From NCBI GenBank assembly GCA_947425785.1, contig CANEAY010000016.1:1-38382 (forward strand): a DNA stretch of 38,382 bases, given 5' to 3'. Source of the DNA: an uncultured Pseudoflavonifractor sp. (GTDB lineage: Bacteria > Bacillota > Clostridia > Oscillospirales > Oscillospiraceae). Of the stretch, positions 1 to 8,128 are shown piece by piece (the first letter of the stretch is position 1; every line of letters begins with the position of its first letter). The notes under the pieces are model-generated. The model was not told the DNA's origin. It saw nothing but the letters and a program-made list of their open reading frames with translations, and did no database searches. The translations under genes were made by a program, and so were the position numbers.

Positions 1-67
1 TCTTTACCGGATCGATCTTGATCTCTGTCGTGTCCGGTACCTGCTTCACGCAGACAAGTATATTCAT
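1..67 (-). CDS. etfB: Electron transfer flavoprotein beta subunit, N-terminal fragment
   Basis: Only the first 22 residues are inside the window; the gene runs off the left edge. They begin MNILVCVKQVPDTTEIKI, the typical start of EtfB (adenine-nucleotide-binding fold; VCVKQVPDT is a family hallmark). EtfB pairs with EtfA to carry electrons from acyl-CoA dehydrogenases, and in anaerobes it can bifurcate them to ferredoxin together with butyryl-CoA dehydrogenase. A GGAGAAAG ribosome site lies 5 bases before the ATG. It is the last visible gene of the minus-strand fatty-acid-type operon, and etfA would be expected next, outside the window. The identification rests on a short stretch but fits both motif and context. 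Confidence 0.85.
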   Translation of the reverse strand, partial: MNILVCVKQVPDTTEIKIDPVK

Positions 68-84
68 AGGTTCTTTCTCCTTTT

Positions 85-321
85 TTATATAACATTTTGA
101 AAATTGTGCTCATCCACCAGGATAAATTCCTTCGCGGAAAATCCGGTGGTATCCGCACAGCGAGCCATACAGCCGCACACTACAAAGACCCGTTCATAAG
201 AAACGCCGGGCCGGGCGGCAGAGAGCTTTTCTCCCAGCGTCTTCTCAAGCCTTTTTACCGCTGCCGCCCGGTCATACCTTGGGTTGCAGCCGCCGCAGTA
301 CTTTACCGCATATTTTGACAT
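85..321 (-). CDS. Small five-cysteine protein (CGGC...CGCMARC), function unknown
   Basis: A 78-aa soluble protein. I do not recognise a characterised family. It has five cysteines in two groups: C9 and C12 (YCGGCNPRYDR) and C49, C51, C55 (VCGCMARC). The spacing is reminiscent of thioredoxin-like ferredoxins or a small metal/Fe-S carrier, but that is inference. The start was chosen at the ATG at 321, which has GAGGA 8 bases upstream and lies one base after the stop of the NifU-like gene; a longer reading would overlap that gene. Lying between a NifU-like gene and etfB, it may help deliver or hold a redox centre used by the operon's flavoproteins or by AbfD. Confidence 0.7.
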   Translation of the reverse strand: MSKYAVKYCGGCNPRYDRAAAVKRLEKTLGEKLSAARPGVSYERVFVVCGCMARCADTTGFSAKEFILVDEHNFQNVI

Positions 322-322
322 A

Positions 323-616
323 TCAGTTTTCCTCGTGGGACAAAAGCCTGCGGGCAAAGTCCAGCAATTCCGGAGAGACCTGATGAAACAGCTCCACCCG
401 TGTGATCTCCGGCAGCCGCGCTTTTAAGGTGTCTTCTATCAGCTGCCGGGTGCCCAGATCCGCAGAGGGGCAGCCGGCACAAGCCCCCAGCAGCTCTACC
501 GTCACAACACCCTTCTCACCACAGTCCATCAACGTTATACTGCCGCCATGAGCGGCCAGGTAGGGACTAATGGCCTCATCCAACACAGCCTGTACTTTTT
601 TCCGCAGCTCTTCCAT
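323..616 (-). CDS. NifU-like (Nfu-type) Fe-S scaffold domain protein
   Basis: A 97-aa protein matching the NifU C-terminal (Nfu) domain: an N-terminal helix (ELRKKVQAVLDEAISPYL), the AAHGG turn, and the cluster-binding CxxC at C46 and C49 (GACAGCPSAD). Such proteins hold a [4Fe-4S] cluster and pass it to client enzymes. The start is the ATG at 616 with GAGGTG 10 bases upstream; a longer open frame would run into the preceding CoA-transferase gene. After position 85 the protein has a C-terminal tail (ARRLLSHEEN). Placement in the same operon as 4-hydroxybutyryl-CoA dehydratase, which needs a [4Fe-4S] cluster, suggests a dedicated cluster supplier; this is inference. Confidence 0.85.
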   Translation of the reverse strand: MEELRKKVQAVLDEAISPYLAAHGGSITLMDCGEKGVVTVELLGACAGCPSADLGTRQLIEDTLKARLPEITRVELFHQVSPELLDFARRLLSHEEN

Positions 617-630
617 GTACTTAAGACACC

Positions 631-1938
631 TCAAATCATAATGTTCTGCCGCTTTGCCTCCCAAGTCAGCTCTTCCCGGAATTTGGGGTGGGCAATGGCG
701 ATCAGGGCTTTGGCGCGCTGGGAGAGGGTCTTGCCCCGCAGCTTGGCTATACCATACTCCGTAACAATGTGATCCACATCGTTTTTATGGGTCGTCACAA
801 TGGCTCCAGGTGTCAGGATAGGTTTGATCCTGCTGATGCTGTCTCCCTTCGCGGTAGAAGTGAATGCAATAAAGCTTTTTCCTCCGGGGGAAAGTACTGC
901 CCCTCGTACATAGTCCGCCTGGCCGCCGGAACCGGAGATATGCCGCGTCCCCACAGACTCCGCACATACCTGCCCATAAAAATCTACCTCCAGCGCCGCA
1001 TTGATGGAAATGAAATTGGGGTGCTGGGCGATGACCGCCGGGTCATTGACATAGTCCACCGGCAGCATTAGCAGGGAGGGGTTGTCGTCCATATAATCAT
1101 ACATACGTTGAGAGCCGAAGGCCAGAGTCGCCACCGTCTTCCCCCGATTCAGGGGTTTGCACTCATTCGTCACCGCACCGCACTCCAACAGTTCTATCAT
1201 ACTGTCTGTGAGCAGTTCGGTATGGATGCCCAGATCATGCTTATCCTGCAAGGCCAAGCCCACCGCTTCAGGAACAGCTCCCACGCCCAACTGGAAGGTA
1301 GCCCCGTCTGGGACTTCCGCTGCGATCAGCTCACCGATGATTTTGCTGACAGGGTCGATCTCTACAGGCGGCATAACGGGAAGTTGGGCAGTGTGCTCAC
1401 ATAGAGCCGTCACCTTGGAAATATGGATCTGCGGGGCGGACAGAGTCCTGGGCATTTGGGGATTGACCTCCAGGTAGATCCGTTTCGCCTTTTGAAAAAT
1501 AGCCTCACTATAGGAAGCGGAACAACCGGCGGAAAAGTAACCGTGCCTGTCCATGGGGGACACGCAGGCCAGTACAGCGTCCACATGGGAGAACTGACGC
1601 ATTAAGCTGGGGGCATCCCTGTAGTAACAGGGCACCAGATCACCCCATCCCTCATTGACCGCCATTCTCATTCCCGCACCGGAAAACCAACTCACAGGGG
1701 TAAGGCCTTTGGCCGCCTCTGGCGTCAGTGCACTGGTAGGAAGCAGATCCAGCATACTATTCCAGTGCACTCCGTGGATCTTTCCTTCCGCGGCTCTTTT
1801 TCCCAACGCCTCCATAATGGCAGGAGGGATAGCCGCAGAAATATCGGTATAACAATTCCAGCCGGAGCGGATCCTGGCCGCAACAGCTTCCGCTGTGGTC
1901 TTCTTTTGCTCGTACAGCTTCTGATCCTGATGGTTCAT
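631..1938 (-). CDS. Acetyl-CoA hydrolase/transferase family CoA-transferase (4-hydroxybutyrate or butyryl-CoA:acetate type)
   Basis: A 435-aa member of the Cat/AbfT/But CoA-transferase family, which moves CoA between acetyl-CoA and a short carboxylate. The predicted catalytic glutamate is E241 in GIHTELLTD, matching the active-site Glu of 4-hydroxybutyrate CoA-transferase. The C-terminal acyl-CoA-binding region has ISGSGGQADYVRGA (about 335-347), close to the AbfT version. Length is normal for the family. The start ATG at 1938 is three bases after the stop of the preceding dehydrogenase, with an AGGGGG site, so the two are tightly linked. In this operon it could activate 4-hydroxybutyrate or release butyrate from butyryl-CoA; the sequence does not separate these. 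Confidence 0.88.
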   Translation of the reverse strand: MNHQDQKLYEQKKTTAEAVAARIRSGWNCYTDISAAIPPAIMEALGKRAAEGKIHGVHWNSMLDLLPTSALTPEAAKGLTPVSWFSGAGMRMAVNEGWGDLVPCYYRDAPSLMRQFSHVDAVLACVSPMDRHGYFSAGCSASYSEAIFQKAKRIYLEVNPQMPRTLSAPQIHISKVTALCEHTAQLPVMPPVEIDPVSKIIGELIAAEVPDGATFQLGVGAVPEAVGLALQDKHDLGIHTELLTDSMIELLECGAVTNECKPLNRGKTVATLAFGSQRMYDYMDDNPSLLMLPVDYVNDPAVIAQHPNFISINAALEVDFYGQVCAESVGTRHISGSGGQADYVRGAVLSPGGKSFIAFTSTAKGDSISRIKPILTPGAIVTTHKNDVDHIVTEYGIAKLRGKTLSQRAKALIAIAHPKFREELTWEAKRQNIMI

Positions 1939-1941
1939 GGC

Positions 1942-3087
1942 TCACCCCCTCAAGACCTGTTTTGCAATTACAATTTTTTGGATCTCGCTGGTGCCCTCGT
2001 AGATACGCAGGATACGGGCATCCCGGTACATCCGCTCAATAGGATAGTCCTTCATATAGCCATAGCCGCCGTGGAGCTGAAGGGCCAAATCGCAGACATA
2101 GGTCGCTGTCTCAGCGGCATAGTACTTGGCCATGGAGGCATATTGGGATACATCCCCCTCCCCGTTTTGCCGCTTACTGGCGGCCTCCAGCATCAGCAGC
2201 CGGGCACATTCTGTTCGGGTGGACATATCGGCGATATACCACTGGAGGCCCTGATTGGCGGAGATCGGCTTACCAAACTGGATGCGTTCCTTGGCGTACT
2301 TTACACCCTCCTCCAACGCTCCCTGGGCCAGTCCCACGGACTGGGCCGCGATCCCGATCCGCCCGCCGTCCAGACCGCTCATAGCGATCTTAAAGCCGTC
2401 GCCCACCTGGCCCATAACGGCACTTTCCGGGACTCGGCAGTCCTCCAACACCAGCTCGGAGACCGCCGCCCCCCGCATTCCCATTTTTTCCTCCGTTTTT
2501 CCCAGGGAAAGACCCGGGGTGTCACGCTGCACCAAAAAGGCGGTCATGCCGCCGCGGGTTCCCTTTTCCACATCGGTCAAGGCGATGATGACAAAGTGAT
2601 GTCCCTCTTCGGGGCCAAAGTTGCTGATAAAGCACTTGGTGCCGCTCAGGATAAAATGATCGCCATCCTTGACCGCCTTGGTCTTTAAGCCTCCGGCATC
2701 GGAACCAGCACCGGGCTCGGTGAGACAGAATGCACCCAGTTTTCCCTCCACTGCCGCGGACAGGAATTGCTGCTTTTGTTCCTCACTGCCATTTCGAAGA
2801 ATGATGTCGTTTACCAGCAGATGAACTGCCACGATCTCCGCCGTACTGGCACAGCAGCGGGATATCTCGGAGATAGCCAGCACTTTGCAGATCTCATCCA
2901 TACCGGCGCCGCCATATTCCTCCGGGATATTCAGCCCCATGATGCCCATCTCAGTCAGCGCCGTGATCGTCTCCAGTGGAAATCGACCTGTCTTGTCTAC
3001 TTCATCTGCCTTGGGCCTGATCTCCTTCTCCGCAAACTCCCGCACCATATCGCGGATAGACATTTGATCTTCTGTAAAAGTAAACAC
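1942..3087 (-). CDS. Acyl-CoA dehydrogenase, butyryl-CoA dehydrogenase-like (ACAD1)
   Basis: A complete 381-aa FAD acyl-CoA dehydrogenase. It shows [10 protein letters not shown] near residue 120, [13 protein letters not shown] (FAD-contacting Arg), QLHGGYGY (FAD contact from the neighbouring subunit) and the catalytic base E364 in YEGTSEIQ. All key residues are present, unlike two paralogues upstream in the operon. The enzyme interconverts a 2-enoyl-CoA and a saturated acyl-CoA, with electrons exchanged with EtfAB, whose beta subunit is encoded downstream. Position next to crt, hbd and thl suggests the crotonyl-CoA/butyryl-CoA step. The exact chain length is inferred, not shown. Confidence 0.92.
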   Translation of the reverse strand: MFTFTEDQMSIRDMVREFAEKEIRPKADEVDKTGRFPLETITALTEMGIMGLNIPEEYGGAGMDEICKVLAISEISRCCASTAEIVAVHLLVNDIILRNGSEEQKQQFLSAAVEGKLGAFCLTEPGAGSDAGGLKTKAVKDGDHFILSGTKCFISNFGPEEGHHFVIIALTDVEKGTRGGMTAFLVQRDTPGLSLGKTEEKMGMRGAAVSELVLEDCRVPESAVMGQVGDGFKIAMSGLDGGRIGIAAQSVGLAQGALEEGVKYAKERIQFGKPISANQGLQWYIADMSTRTECARLLMLEAASKRQNGEGDVSQYASMAKYYAAETATYVCDLALQLHGGYGYMKDYPIERMYRDARILRIYEGTSEIQKIVIAKQVLRG

Positions 3088-3108
3088 TGCCGATCCACTC
3101 CCTTTTCT

Positions 3109-3885
3109 TTACTGAAACTTAGCGTTTCGCTTTTCCAAAAATGCCGTCATACCTTCCTTTTGGTCTGCTGTGGAAAAGGCAGAAGAGAAGAGCTGCCGCT
3201 CCAGCTGCAGGCCCTCTGCCAGCGGCAGTTCTACTCCCTGATATATGGCCTGTTTACCCAGGGCTATGGCGCTGCCGCTGTTTTTTCCCACCGCACGGGC
3301 AAGCTCCAAACAGGCGTCCATCAAGGCCTCTGGTTCCACCACTCGGTTGACAAGGCCAATAGAGAGGCACTCGTCGGCCCTGCACTGCCGTCCGGTAGTA
3401 AGCAGTTCCAGGCTCATGCCCAGCCCCACCAGCCGGGGCAGCCGCTGGGTCCCGCCGAAGCCGGGGATAACCCCAAGTCCCGACTCCGGGATGGCCATAC
3501 GGGCTTTGGCGGAGGCAATGCGGATATCGCAGGCCAAGGCCAGCTCACAGCCGCCTCCCAGGGCAAAACCGTTGACAGCGGCAATGGTCACCTTGCTCAT
3601 AGAGGCCACCCGATCCATGGTTCGGTGGCCGATTTGTGTGAATGTCATAGCCTCCTCCGGCGTCATTGTCCGCATGGAGGCAATGTCCGCGCCTGCCACG
3701 AAGGCCTTTTCCCCGGCCCCAGTGATGATGACAACCTTGATGTCCACCGCCTGATCCAGCTCATCCATCGCCTGATAGAGGGCTGTCAACACATCGGGAT
3801 CCAAGGCGTTAAGGGCCTGTGGGCGGTTGATGGTCACCAGGGCGATCCCAGGCTCCAGTTCTTTGCAGAGAACCAATTTTTCCAT
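3109..3885 (-). CDS. crt: Enoyl-CoA hydratase (crotonase family), first copy
   Basis: A 258-aa crotonase-fold protein. The oxyanion-hole motif AFVAGADI lies at about 61-68, and both catalytic glutamates are present: E114 (GGGCELA) and E134 (IPESGLGVIPGFGG). It hydrates crotonyl-CoA to (S)-3-hydroxybutyryl-CoA or the reverse. It lies 10 bases after hbd and 21 bases before the dehydrogenase gene. Together with hbd and the thiolase it forms the classic clostridial crotonyl-CoA/acetoacetyl-CoA segment. A second crotonase (11544-12350) is in the same operon, so the two probably act on different acyl-CoAs. Confidence 0.93.
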   Translation of the reverse strand: MEKLVLCKELEPGIALVTINRPQALNALDPDVLTALYQAMDELDQAVDIKVVIITGAGEKAFVAGADIASMRTMTPEEAMTFTQIGHRTMDRVASMSKVTIAAVNGFALGGGCELALACDIRIASAKARMAIPESGLGVIPGFGGTQRLPRLVGLGMSLELLTTGRQCRADECLSIGLVNRVVEPEALMDACLELARAVGKNSGSAIALGKQAIYQGVELPLAEGLQLERQLFSSAFSTADQKEGMTAFLEKRNAKFQ

Positions 3886-3895
3886 GTGAGTTCCC

Positions 3896-4747
3896 TCAAT
3901 TATAGGTGTAGAAACCCCGGCCCGTCTTCTTGCCCAGCCAGCCGGCCTTCACATACTGCCGCAGCAGAGGACAGGGGCGGTACTTACAGTCGGCATAACC
4001 GGTATAAAGGGTCTCCATGATCGCCAGAACGGTATCCAAACCGATGAAGTCTGCCAACTGGAGAGGCCCCATGGGATGGTTCATGCCCAATTTCATTACC
4101 GTGTCAATGTCCTCCACACTTGCTACACCCTCATAGAGACTGTAGATGGCCTCGTTGATCATCACCTGGAGGACCCGGTTGGAAATAAAGCCGGGCACAT
4201 CCCGCACCTCTACCGGGGTCTTGTTCAGAGCCTCGCTCTCCGCCTTGATGGCGGCGTAGGTCTCATCAGAGGTGGCCAGGCCCCGGATGATCTCCACCAG
4301 CTTCATCACAGGCACCGGGTTCATAAAGTGCATACCGATGACCTTCTCCGGCCGCCTGGTGACGGCGGCGATCTCGGTAATGGGCAGGGAGGAGGTGTTG
4401 GAGGCCAGGATACAGGAGGGCTTGCAGATCTCATCCAGGTTTTTGAACACCTTGCTCTTGATATCCATGTTCTCCACAATGGCCTCCACGACCAAATCGC
4501 AGTCAGCGGCGTCATGCTGGTCGGTGGAGGGGATCAGGTTGGCCAGAGTCTGGGCCTTCTGCTCCTCGGTGATCTTGCCTTTGGAAACATCTTTATCCAA
4601 GAGTTTCTCAATGAAGGCCAGGCGGCTTTTGACGATGTCCATATTCACATCGTTGAGGTAGGTCTTGCGTCCGGCGGCGGCCATGACCTGGGCGATGCCG
4701 CCCCCCATCTGACCGGCGCCAATGACCATAACAGTGTTGATACTCAT
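3896..4747 (-). CDS. hbd: 3-Hydroxybutyryl-CoA dehydrogenase
   Basis: A 283-aa NAD(P)-dependent L-3-hydroxyacyl-CoA dehydrogenase. The N-terminal Rossmann motif GAGQMGGGIAQ is at about 9-19; the catalytic region has NTSSLPITEIA and GMHFMNPVPVM (catalytic His in MHFMNP), then DVPGFISNRVL, and the C-terminal dimerisation domain contains GLDTVL and GRGFYTYN. Length is normal for bacterial Hbd. The ATG at 4747 gives a canonical N-terminus (MSINTVMVIGAG); an in-frame upstream extension of 24 residues overlaps the thiolase gene and is unlikely. It links acetoacetyl-CoA and 3-hydroxybutyryl-CoA between the thiolase and crotonase steps. Confidence 0.94.
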   Translation of the reverse strand: MSINTVMVIGAGQMGGGIAQVMAAAGRKTYLNDVNMDIVKSRLAFIEKLLDKDVSKGKITEEQKAQTLANLIPSTDQHDAADCDLVVEAIVENMDIKSKVFKNLDEICKPSCILASNTSSLPITEIAAVTRRPEKVIGMHFMNPVPVMKLVEIIRGLATSDETYAAIKAESEALNKTPVEVRDVPGFISNRVLQVMINEAIYSLYEGVASVEDIDTVMKLGMNHPMGPLQLADFIGLDTVLAIMETLYTGYADCKYRPCPLLRQYVKAGWLGKKTGRGFYTYN

Positions 4748-4763
4748 TTTCCGTCCTTCCCCC

Positions 4764-5960
4764 TTATTCCACTTCGATCCAGACTGCGTCGCCCTGGGCC
4801 ATACCGGAGCAGATGGCACACACGCCGGACTTCCGGCCCCGGCGCTTGAGCTCGTAGATCATGGTCATCAGGATACGGGCGCCGGTGGCGCCGATGGGAT
4901 GGCCCACTGCCACGGCGCCGCCGTTGACGTTGACCTTCTCATCCATCTCCGCTTCCGTCATACCCAAGACCCCCAAACAGGACACCAGGGGGACAGCGGC
5001 AAAGGCCTCGTTGATCTCCATTAGGTCAAAGTCCTTCAGGGTTAGGCCGTTTTTGTCCATCAGCTTCTGGATGGCCAGCCCAGGGACAGTAGCGATATAT
5101 CGGCTGTCCCGGGCCGATTGGGCGTAACCCTTGATGGTGGCCAGAATTGGCGCACCCAGCTCCATGGCCTTTTCCCGGCTCATGATGACCACAGCAGAGG
5201 CGCCGTCATTTGTGCCAGGGGCATTGCCCGCAGTGACTGTGTTCTCCGGGTCAAAAATAGGGGGCAGCTTAGCCAGAGCCTCTATGGTGGTCTCCGGGCG
5301 GGGGGCTTCATCTTTGTCTACTACGGTAACGGCGCCCTTCTTGCCCTTGACCTCCACAGGAAAGCGCTCGGCATCGAAAACGCCCTTTGCCTCACCTTCC
5401 GCCCACTTTTTTTGACTGCGCAGAGCCCAAGCGTCCTGCATTTCCCGGGTCACTTGGTACTCCTTAGCCACAAAACCGCCGTGAACACCCATATGCACGT
5501 CATACTGGGGACACCATAGACCGTCGTTGACCATGGCATCCTCCAGCTGGACATTGAACATACGGGCGCCCCAGCGGGTGTCCCGGGCCAGATAGGGTGC
5601 GTTGGACATGCTCTCCATACCGCCCGCCACGATCACATCGGCATCCCCGGCCTTGATCATCTGGGCTCCCAGAGTGACCGCTTTCAGAGCGGAACCGCAG
5701 ACCTTGTTGATGGTGACGACCGGCACCTCACAGGGGATACCGGCTTTAAAGGATGCCTGACGGCCGGGGACTTGGCCCTGGCCGGCGGCCAGGACGGTAC
5801 CATAGACCACCTCATCCACCTGTTCACCAGTAATATTGGCCCGCTTCAGGGCCTCCTTCATAGCCAGGCCACCCAAATCGCTGGCCTTTAGGTTCTTCAG
5901 TCCGCCGCCGAATTTACCGAAGGGTGTTCGGGCAGCAGAGACGATGACAACTTCTTTCAT
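4764..5960 (-). CDS. Acetyl-CoA acetyltransferase (thiolase)
   Basis: A 398-aa thiolase with the full catalytic set: C88 (NKVCGSA), H354 (GGAVAVGHPIGATGAR) and C384 in CSGMAQGDA. It cleaves acetoacetyl-CoA to two acetyl-CoA or condenses them. Length and motifs match the biosynthetic/degradative acetoacetyl-CoA thiolase group, although a longer-chain 3-ketoacyl-CoA cannot be excluded. An AAGGAG site lies 11 bases before the ATG. The gene sits 16 bases upstream of hbd and is the only thiolase in the operon, so both the front-end and back-end acyl-CoA modules would have to share it. Confidence 0.94.
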   Translation of the reverse strand: MKEVVIVSAARTPFGKFGGGLKNLKASDLGGLAMKEALKRANITGEQVDEVVYGTVLAAGQGQVPGRQASFKAGIPCEVPVVTINKVCGSALKAVTLGAQMIKAGDADVIVAGGMESMSNAPYLARDTRWGARMFNVQLEDAMVNDGLWCPQYDVHMGVHGGFVAKEYQVTREMQDAWALRSQKKWAEGEAKGVFDAERFPVEVKGKKGAVTVVDKDEAPRPETTIEALAKLPPIFDPENTVTAGNAPGTNDGASAVVIMSREKAMELGAPILATIKGYAQSARDSRYIATVPGLAIQKLMDKNGLTLKDFDLMEINEAFAAVPLVSCLGVLGMTEAEMDEKVNVNGGAVAVGHPIGATGARILMTMIYELKRRGRKSGVCAICSGMAQGDAVWIEVE

Positions 5961-5998
5961 ATTGATAAGCGCTCCTTTATATTGTAAGCTCTCGGCGT

Positions 5999-6577
5999 CT
6001 AAACCAGCACGTACCGGCCTTCTTTGCGCCTGGGCGCTTTTGGCTCAGCCGTTGTATACCCCAGTGTGACCACCGCCATCAGCGCCCCATGCTCCGGCGC
6101 AAAAGCCCTGCGAAGCTTCTCGTCCATCCCCGCCTCCAGCGGTGCGGTAAGCCAGCAGCTGGCAATGTTTTTCTCCCAGGCTGCCAGCAAAATATTCTCA
6201 ATGGCGGCAGCGACGCTTTGCGCAATAGAGTTGGCGGTCTTTGTGTACTCCGGCTTCTCCTGAAACACAAGCAGGCAGACCGGCGCCCCTCCCAGTTTGC
6301 GGATAAAGGCCGTGGTCTCTTGCACCACCTCAGGGTGCTTTGAAAACTGGCTCTCCAGGGTAGGGATCAGTTTTTCTGATACCTGCCCCATCACAGCGCA
6401 CAATCTCTTCATCTGCTCCGGGGTTCGGATGGCCACAAAAAACCAGGGCTGAAGATTGACGGCGGAAGGGGCGCAGCAGCCACATTCCAGGATGTCCACC
6501 AGGTCTTCCTCGCTGATCGGTGTGTCGGAATAGGTACGCACACTGCGTCGGGTCTTAATCGCTTCCTTCACGTTCAT
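5999..6577 (-). CDS. Nitroreductase family FMN protein
   Basis: A 192-aa nitroreductase-fold flavoprotein. The N-terminus KTRRSVRTYSDTPI (about 8-21) carries the FMN-phosphate-binding RRSVR, followed by CGCCAPSAVNLQPWFFVAI, the usual substrate/FMN loop. The start is the ATG at 6577 with GGAGAG 7 bases upstream; a longer reading would pass through an intergenic hairpin. Family members reduce nitro groups, quinones or enones with NAD(P)H. Its place inside an acyl-CoA operon could mean a role as an NADH oxidase or enoate-type reductase, but nothing in the sequence fixes the substrate. Confidence 0.88.
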   Translation of the reverse strand: MNVKEAIKTRRSVRTYSDTPISEEDLVDILECGCCAPSAVNLQPWFFVAIRTPEQMKRLCAVMGQVSEKLIPTLESQFSKHPEVVQETTAFIRKLGGAPVCLLVFQEKPEYTKTANSIAQSVAAAIENILLAAWEKNIASCWLTAPLEAGMDEKLRRAFAPEHGALMAVVTLGYTTAEPKAPRRKEGRYVLV

Positions 6578-6600
6578 AGGACATCTCTCCTCATGTTGGT

Positions 6601-6634
6601 AATAAGGCTCCGCTCCCTGGAGCGGAGCCTTATT
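6601..6634 (-). terminator. Intra-operon hairpin (attenuator or processing site)
   Basis: A perfect inverted repeat with 14-bp arms (6601-6614 and 6621-6634) and a 6-base loop, just after the abfD-like stop. On the operon strand the stem ends in CCTTATT without a long T run, so it may attenuate or protect message ends rather than stop transcription fully. It splits the operon between abfD and the nitroreductase. Confidence 0.55.
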
Positions 6635-6641
6635 TTGCTTA

Positions 6642-8108
6642 TCAGCCGTTGTTCGCTGATCTGATCCCAGCAATGCGCTTGGCGATTTCCTTTTTCATCG
6701 CGAAATTGCCCTGACGAGTGATCATGACCTTTTGGGCCTGGGGAGACCCGGCGCCATGCATGGACTCGGTTCGGTAGCCCACCGCCGCAGTGCCCAAAGC
6801 CAGGTTTTCACACAGACGCAGACAGCGCAGACGGTCCTCGGCACTGACGTCACAGCCCACCAGATACTTCTCTACGTACTTGCCCACCTCGGGACTCTTC
6901 AGGTCGGCTTCCGACGGGGCAGTGACCATAATGCCGCCGGCAATGTCCTCCATAAGCCGCACGATCTCATAGGGATAACGGGTCACGTTCAGCTTACACA
7001 CGTTGGCCAGGAGCAGATCCACCATGTAGTTGCCCGCCTTGGTCTGCCAGGCCTCGGCGCCAGAGGCGATACCCAAACCGTACAACTGCTCATTGAGCTG
7101 GGTCATCTCCACCAGTTTGTCCTTGATGTGGCTGGCCGTCTCGGTACCGTTATACTGGGCAATGAGAGCCGCGGCACCAATGACCACATCGCCTACCCCG
7201 GACTTGCATCCGCCGTAGCTGTTGCGGTGGCCGGCGGCAAAGAGCTCCACCAGCATACCAGCGAAGTCCACCTCACCATTGAGGAAGATATTCTCATTGG
7301 GTACAAACACATGGTCAAAGATCGTTAAAGCCTCGATACCACCGTAGGCCGCGTTGCCTAGATCGATGTCTGCGCCCTCTTCCAATTTCCGGGTATCGCA
7401 AGACTGCCGTCCCACGATCATGGTGATGCCGGGGGTATCCAGAGGAATATGGAAGGCAATGGCATAGTCCTCCTGGCCGGGCCGCATGGCCTGGGTGGGA
7501 AGTACCACCACCTCATGGGCATTGGTGATGCCCGTAAGGTGGCACTTGGCTCCGTTGACTACCACGCCGTCAGGGCGGCGCTCCACCACATGGACATATA
7601 GATCCTTGTCCTGCTCATCCCCGCCGATCTTGGCGCCGCGGCTGCCCTTGGGATCGGTGAGAGCGCCGGCCACGATCAGATCCTCATCCTGACAGCGGAT
7701 AAGGAACTTCTTGAAGTTGTCAAAGTATTTTGTGCCGTACTTCTCGTCGATCTCATAAGTAGTGGGGTAGAATGCGTTGGCCATGTCCATCATCACACAC
7801 CGCTGAAAGCAGGAACCGGTACGTTGGCCCATGAGCCGCTGCATTTTAGTCTTTTTGTTCAGATCCTCTTTGGAAGCGTAGATATGATTGAAGCGGTTGA
7901 TCTTGTGGCCGGTAAACTGGCTGGTGGCGGTCATCAGATCCTCATGTTTCGGCATAAGAGCCAGATCGTAGGTCTCTTCCAGACTCTTGCGGGAGGGGAT
8001 GAGGATGGGATGGTTAATGGGATCCTCGATCTTTTTGCCCTGGAACCAGATATTTCGCTTCATTTTGGCCAGAGACGCCACGTATTGCTCACTTGTCATC
8101 AAAGGCAT
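6642..8108 (-). CDS. abfD: 4-Hydroxybutyryl-CoA dehydratase / vinylacetyl-CoA delta-isomerase-like
   Basis: A 488-aa member of the 4-hydroxybutyryl-CoA dehydratase branch of the HpaB/acyl-CoA dehydrogenase fold. The four [4Fe-4S] ligands known from the Clostridium aminobutyricum enzyme are recognisable with the right spacing: C100 and C104 (GSCFQRC), then H294 and C301 (HRNSYGGC). These residues separate it from flavin hydroxylases of the HpaB type, which lack the cluster. The enzyme uses FAD plus the cluster for radical dehydration of 4-hydroxybutyryl-CoA to crotonyl-CoA and is oxygen-sensitive. No 4-hydroxybutyrate dehydrogenase or succinate-semialdehyde enzyme is nearby, so the hydroxyacid may be imported or may arise elsewhere. 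A related 5-carbon substrate is possible. Confidence 0.92.
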   Translation of the reverse strand: MPLMTSEQYVASLAKMKRNIWFQGKKIEDPINHPILIPSRKSLEETYDLALMPKHEDLMTATSQFTGHKINRFNHIYASKEDLNKKTKMQRLMGQRTGSCFQRCVMMDMANAFYPTTYEIDEKYGTKYFDNFKKFLIRCQDEDLIVAGALTDPKGSRGAKIGGDEQDKDLYVHVVERRPDGVVVNGAKCHLTGITNAHEVVVLPTQAMRPGQEDYAIAFHIPLDTPGITMIVGRQSCDTRKLEEGADIDLGNAAYGGIEALTIFDHVFVPNENIFLNGEVDFAGMLVELFAAGHRNSYGGCKSGVGDVVIGAAALIAQYNGTETASHIKDKLVEMTQLNEQLYGLGIASGAEAWQTKAGNYMVDLLLANVCKLNVTRYPYEIVRLMEDIAGGIMVTAPSEADLKSPEVGKYVEKYLVGCDVSAEDRLRCLRLCENLALGTAAVGYRTESMHGAGSPQAQKVMITRQGNFAMKKEIAKRIAGIRSANNG

Positions 8109-8128
8109 GTTTTTGTACTCCTTTCTTT

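Noticed and set aside
6642-8108. Annotation as 4-hydroxyphenylacetate 3-monooxygenase (HpaB)
   Set aside because: The four cluster ligands CxxxC and HxxxxxxC at the right places are specific to the 4-hydroxybutyryl-CoA dehydratase branch, and the operon is anaerobic CoA chemistry.
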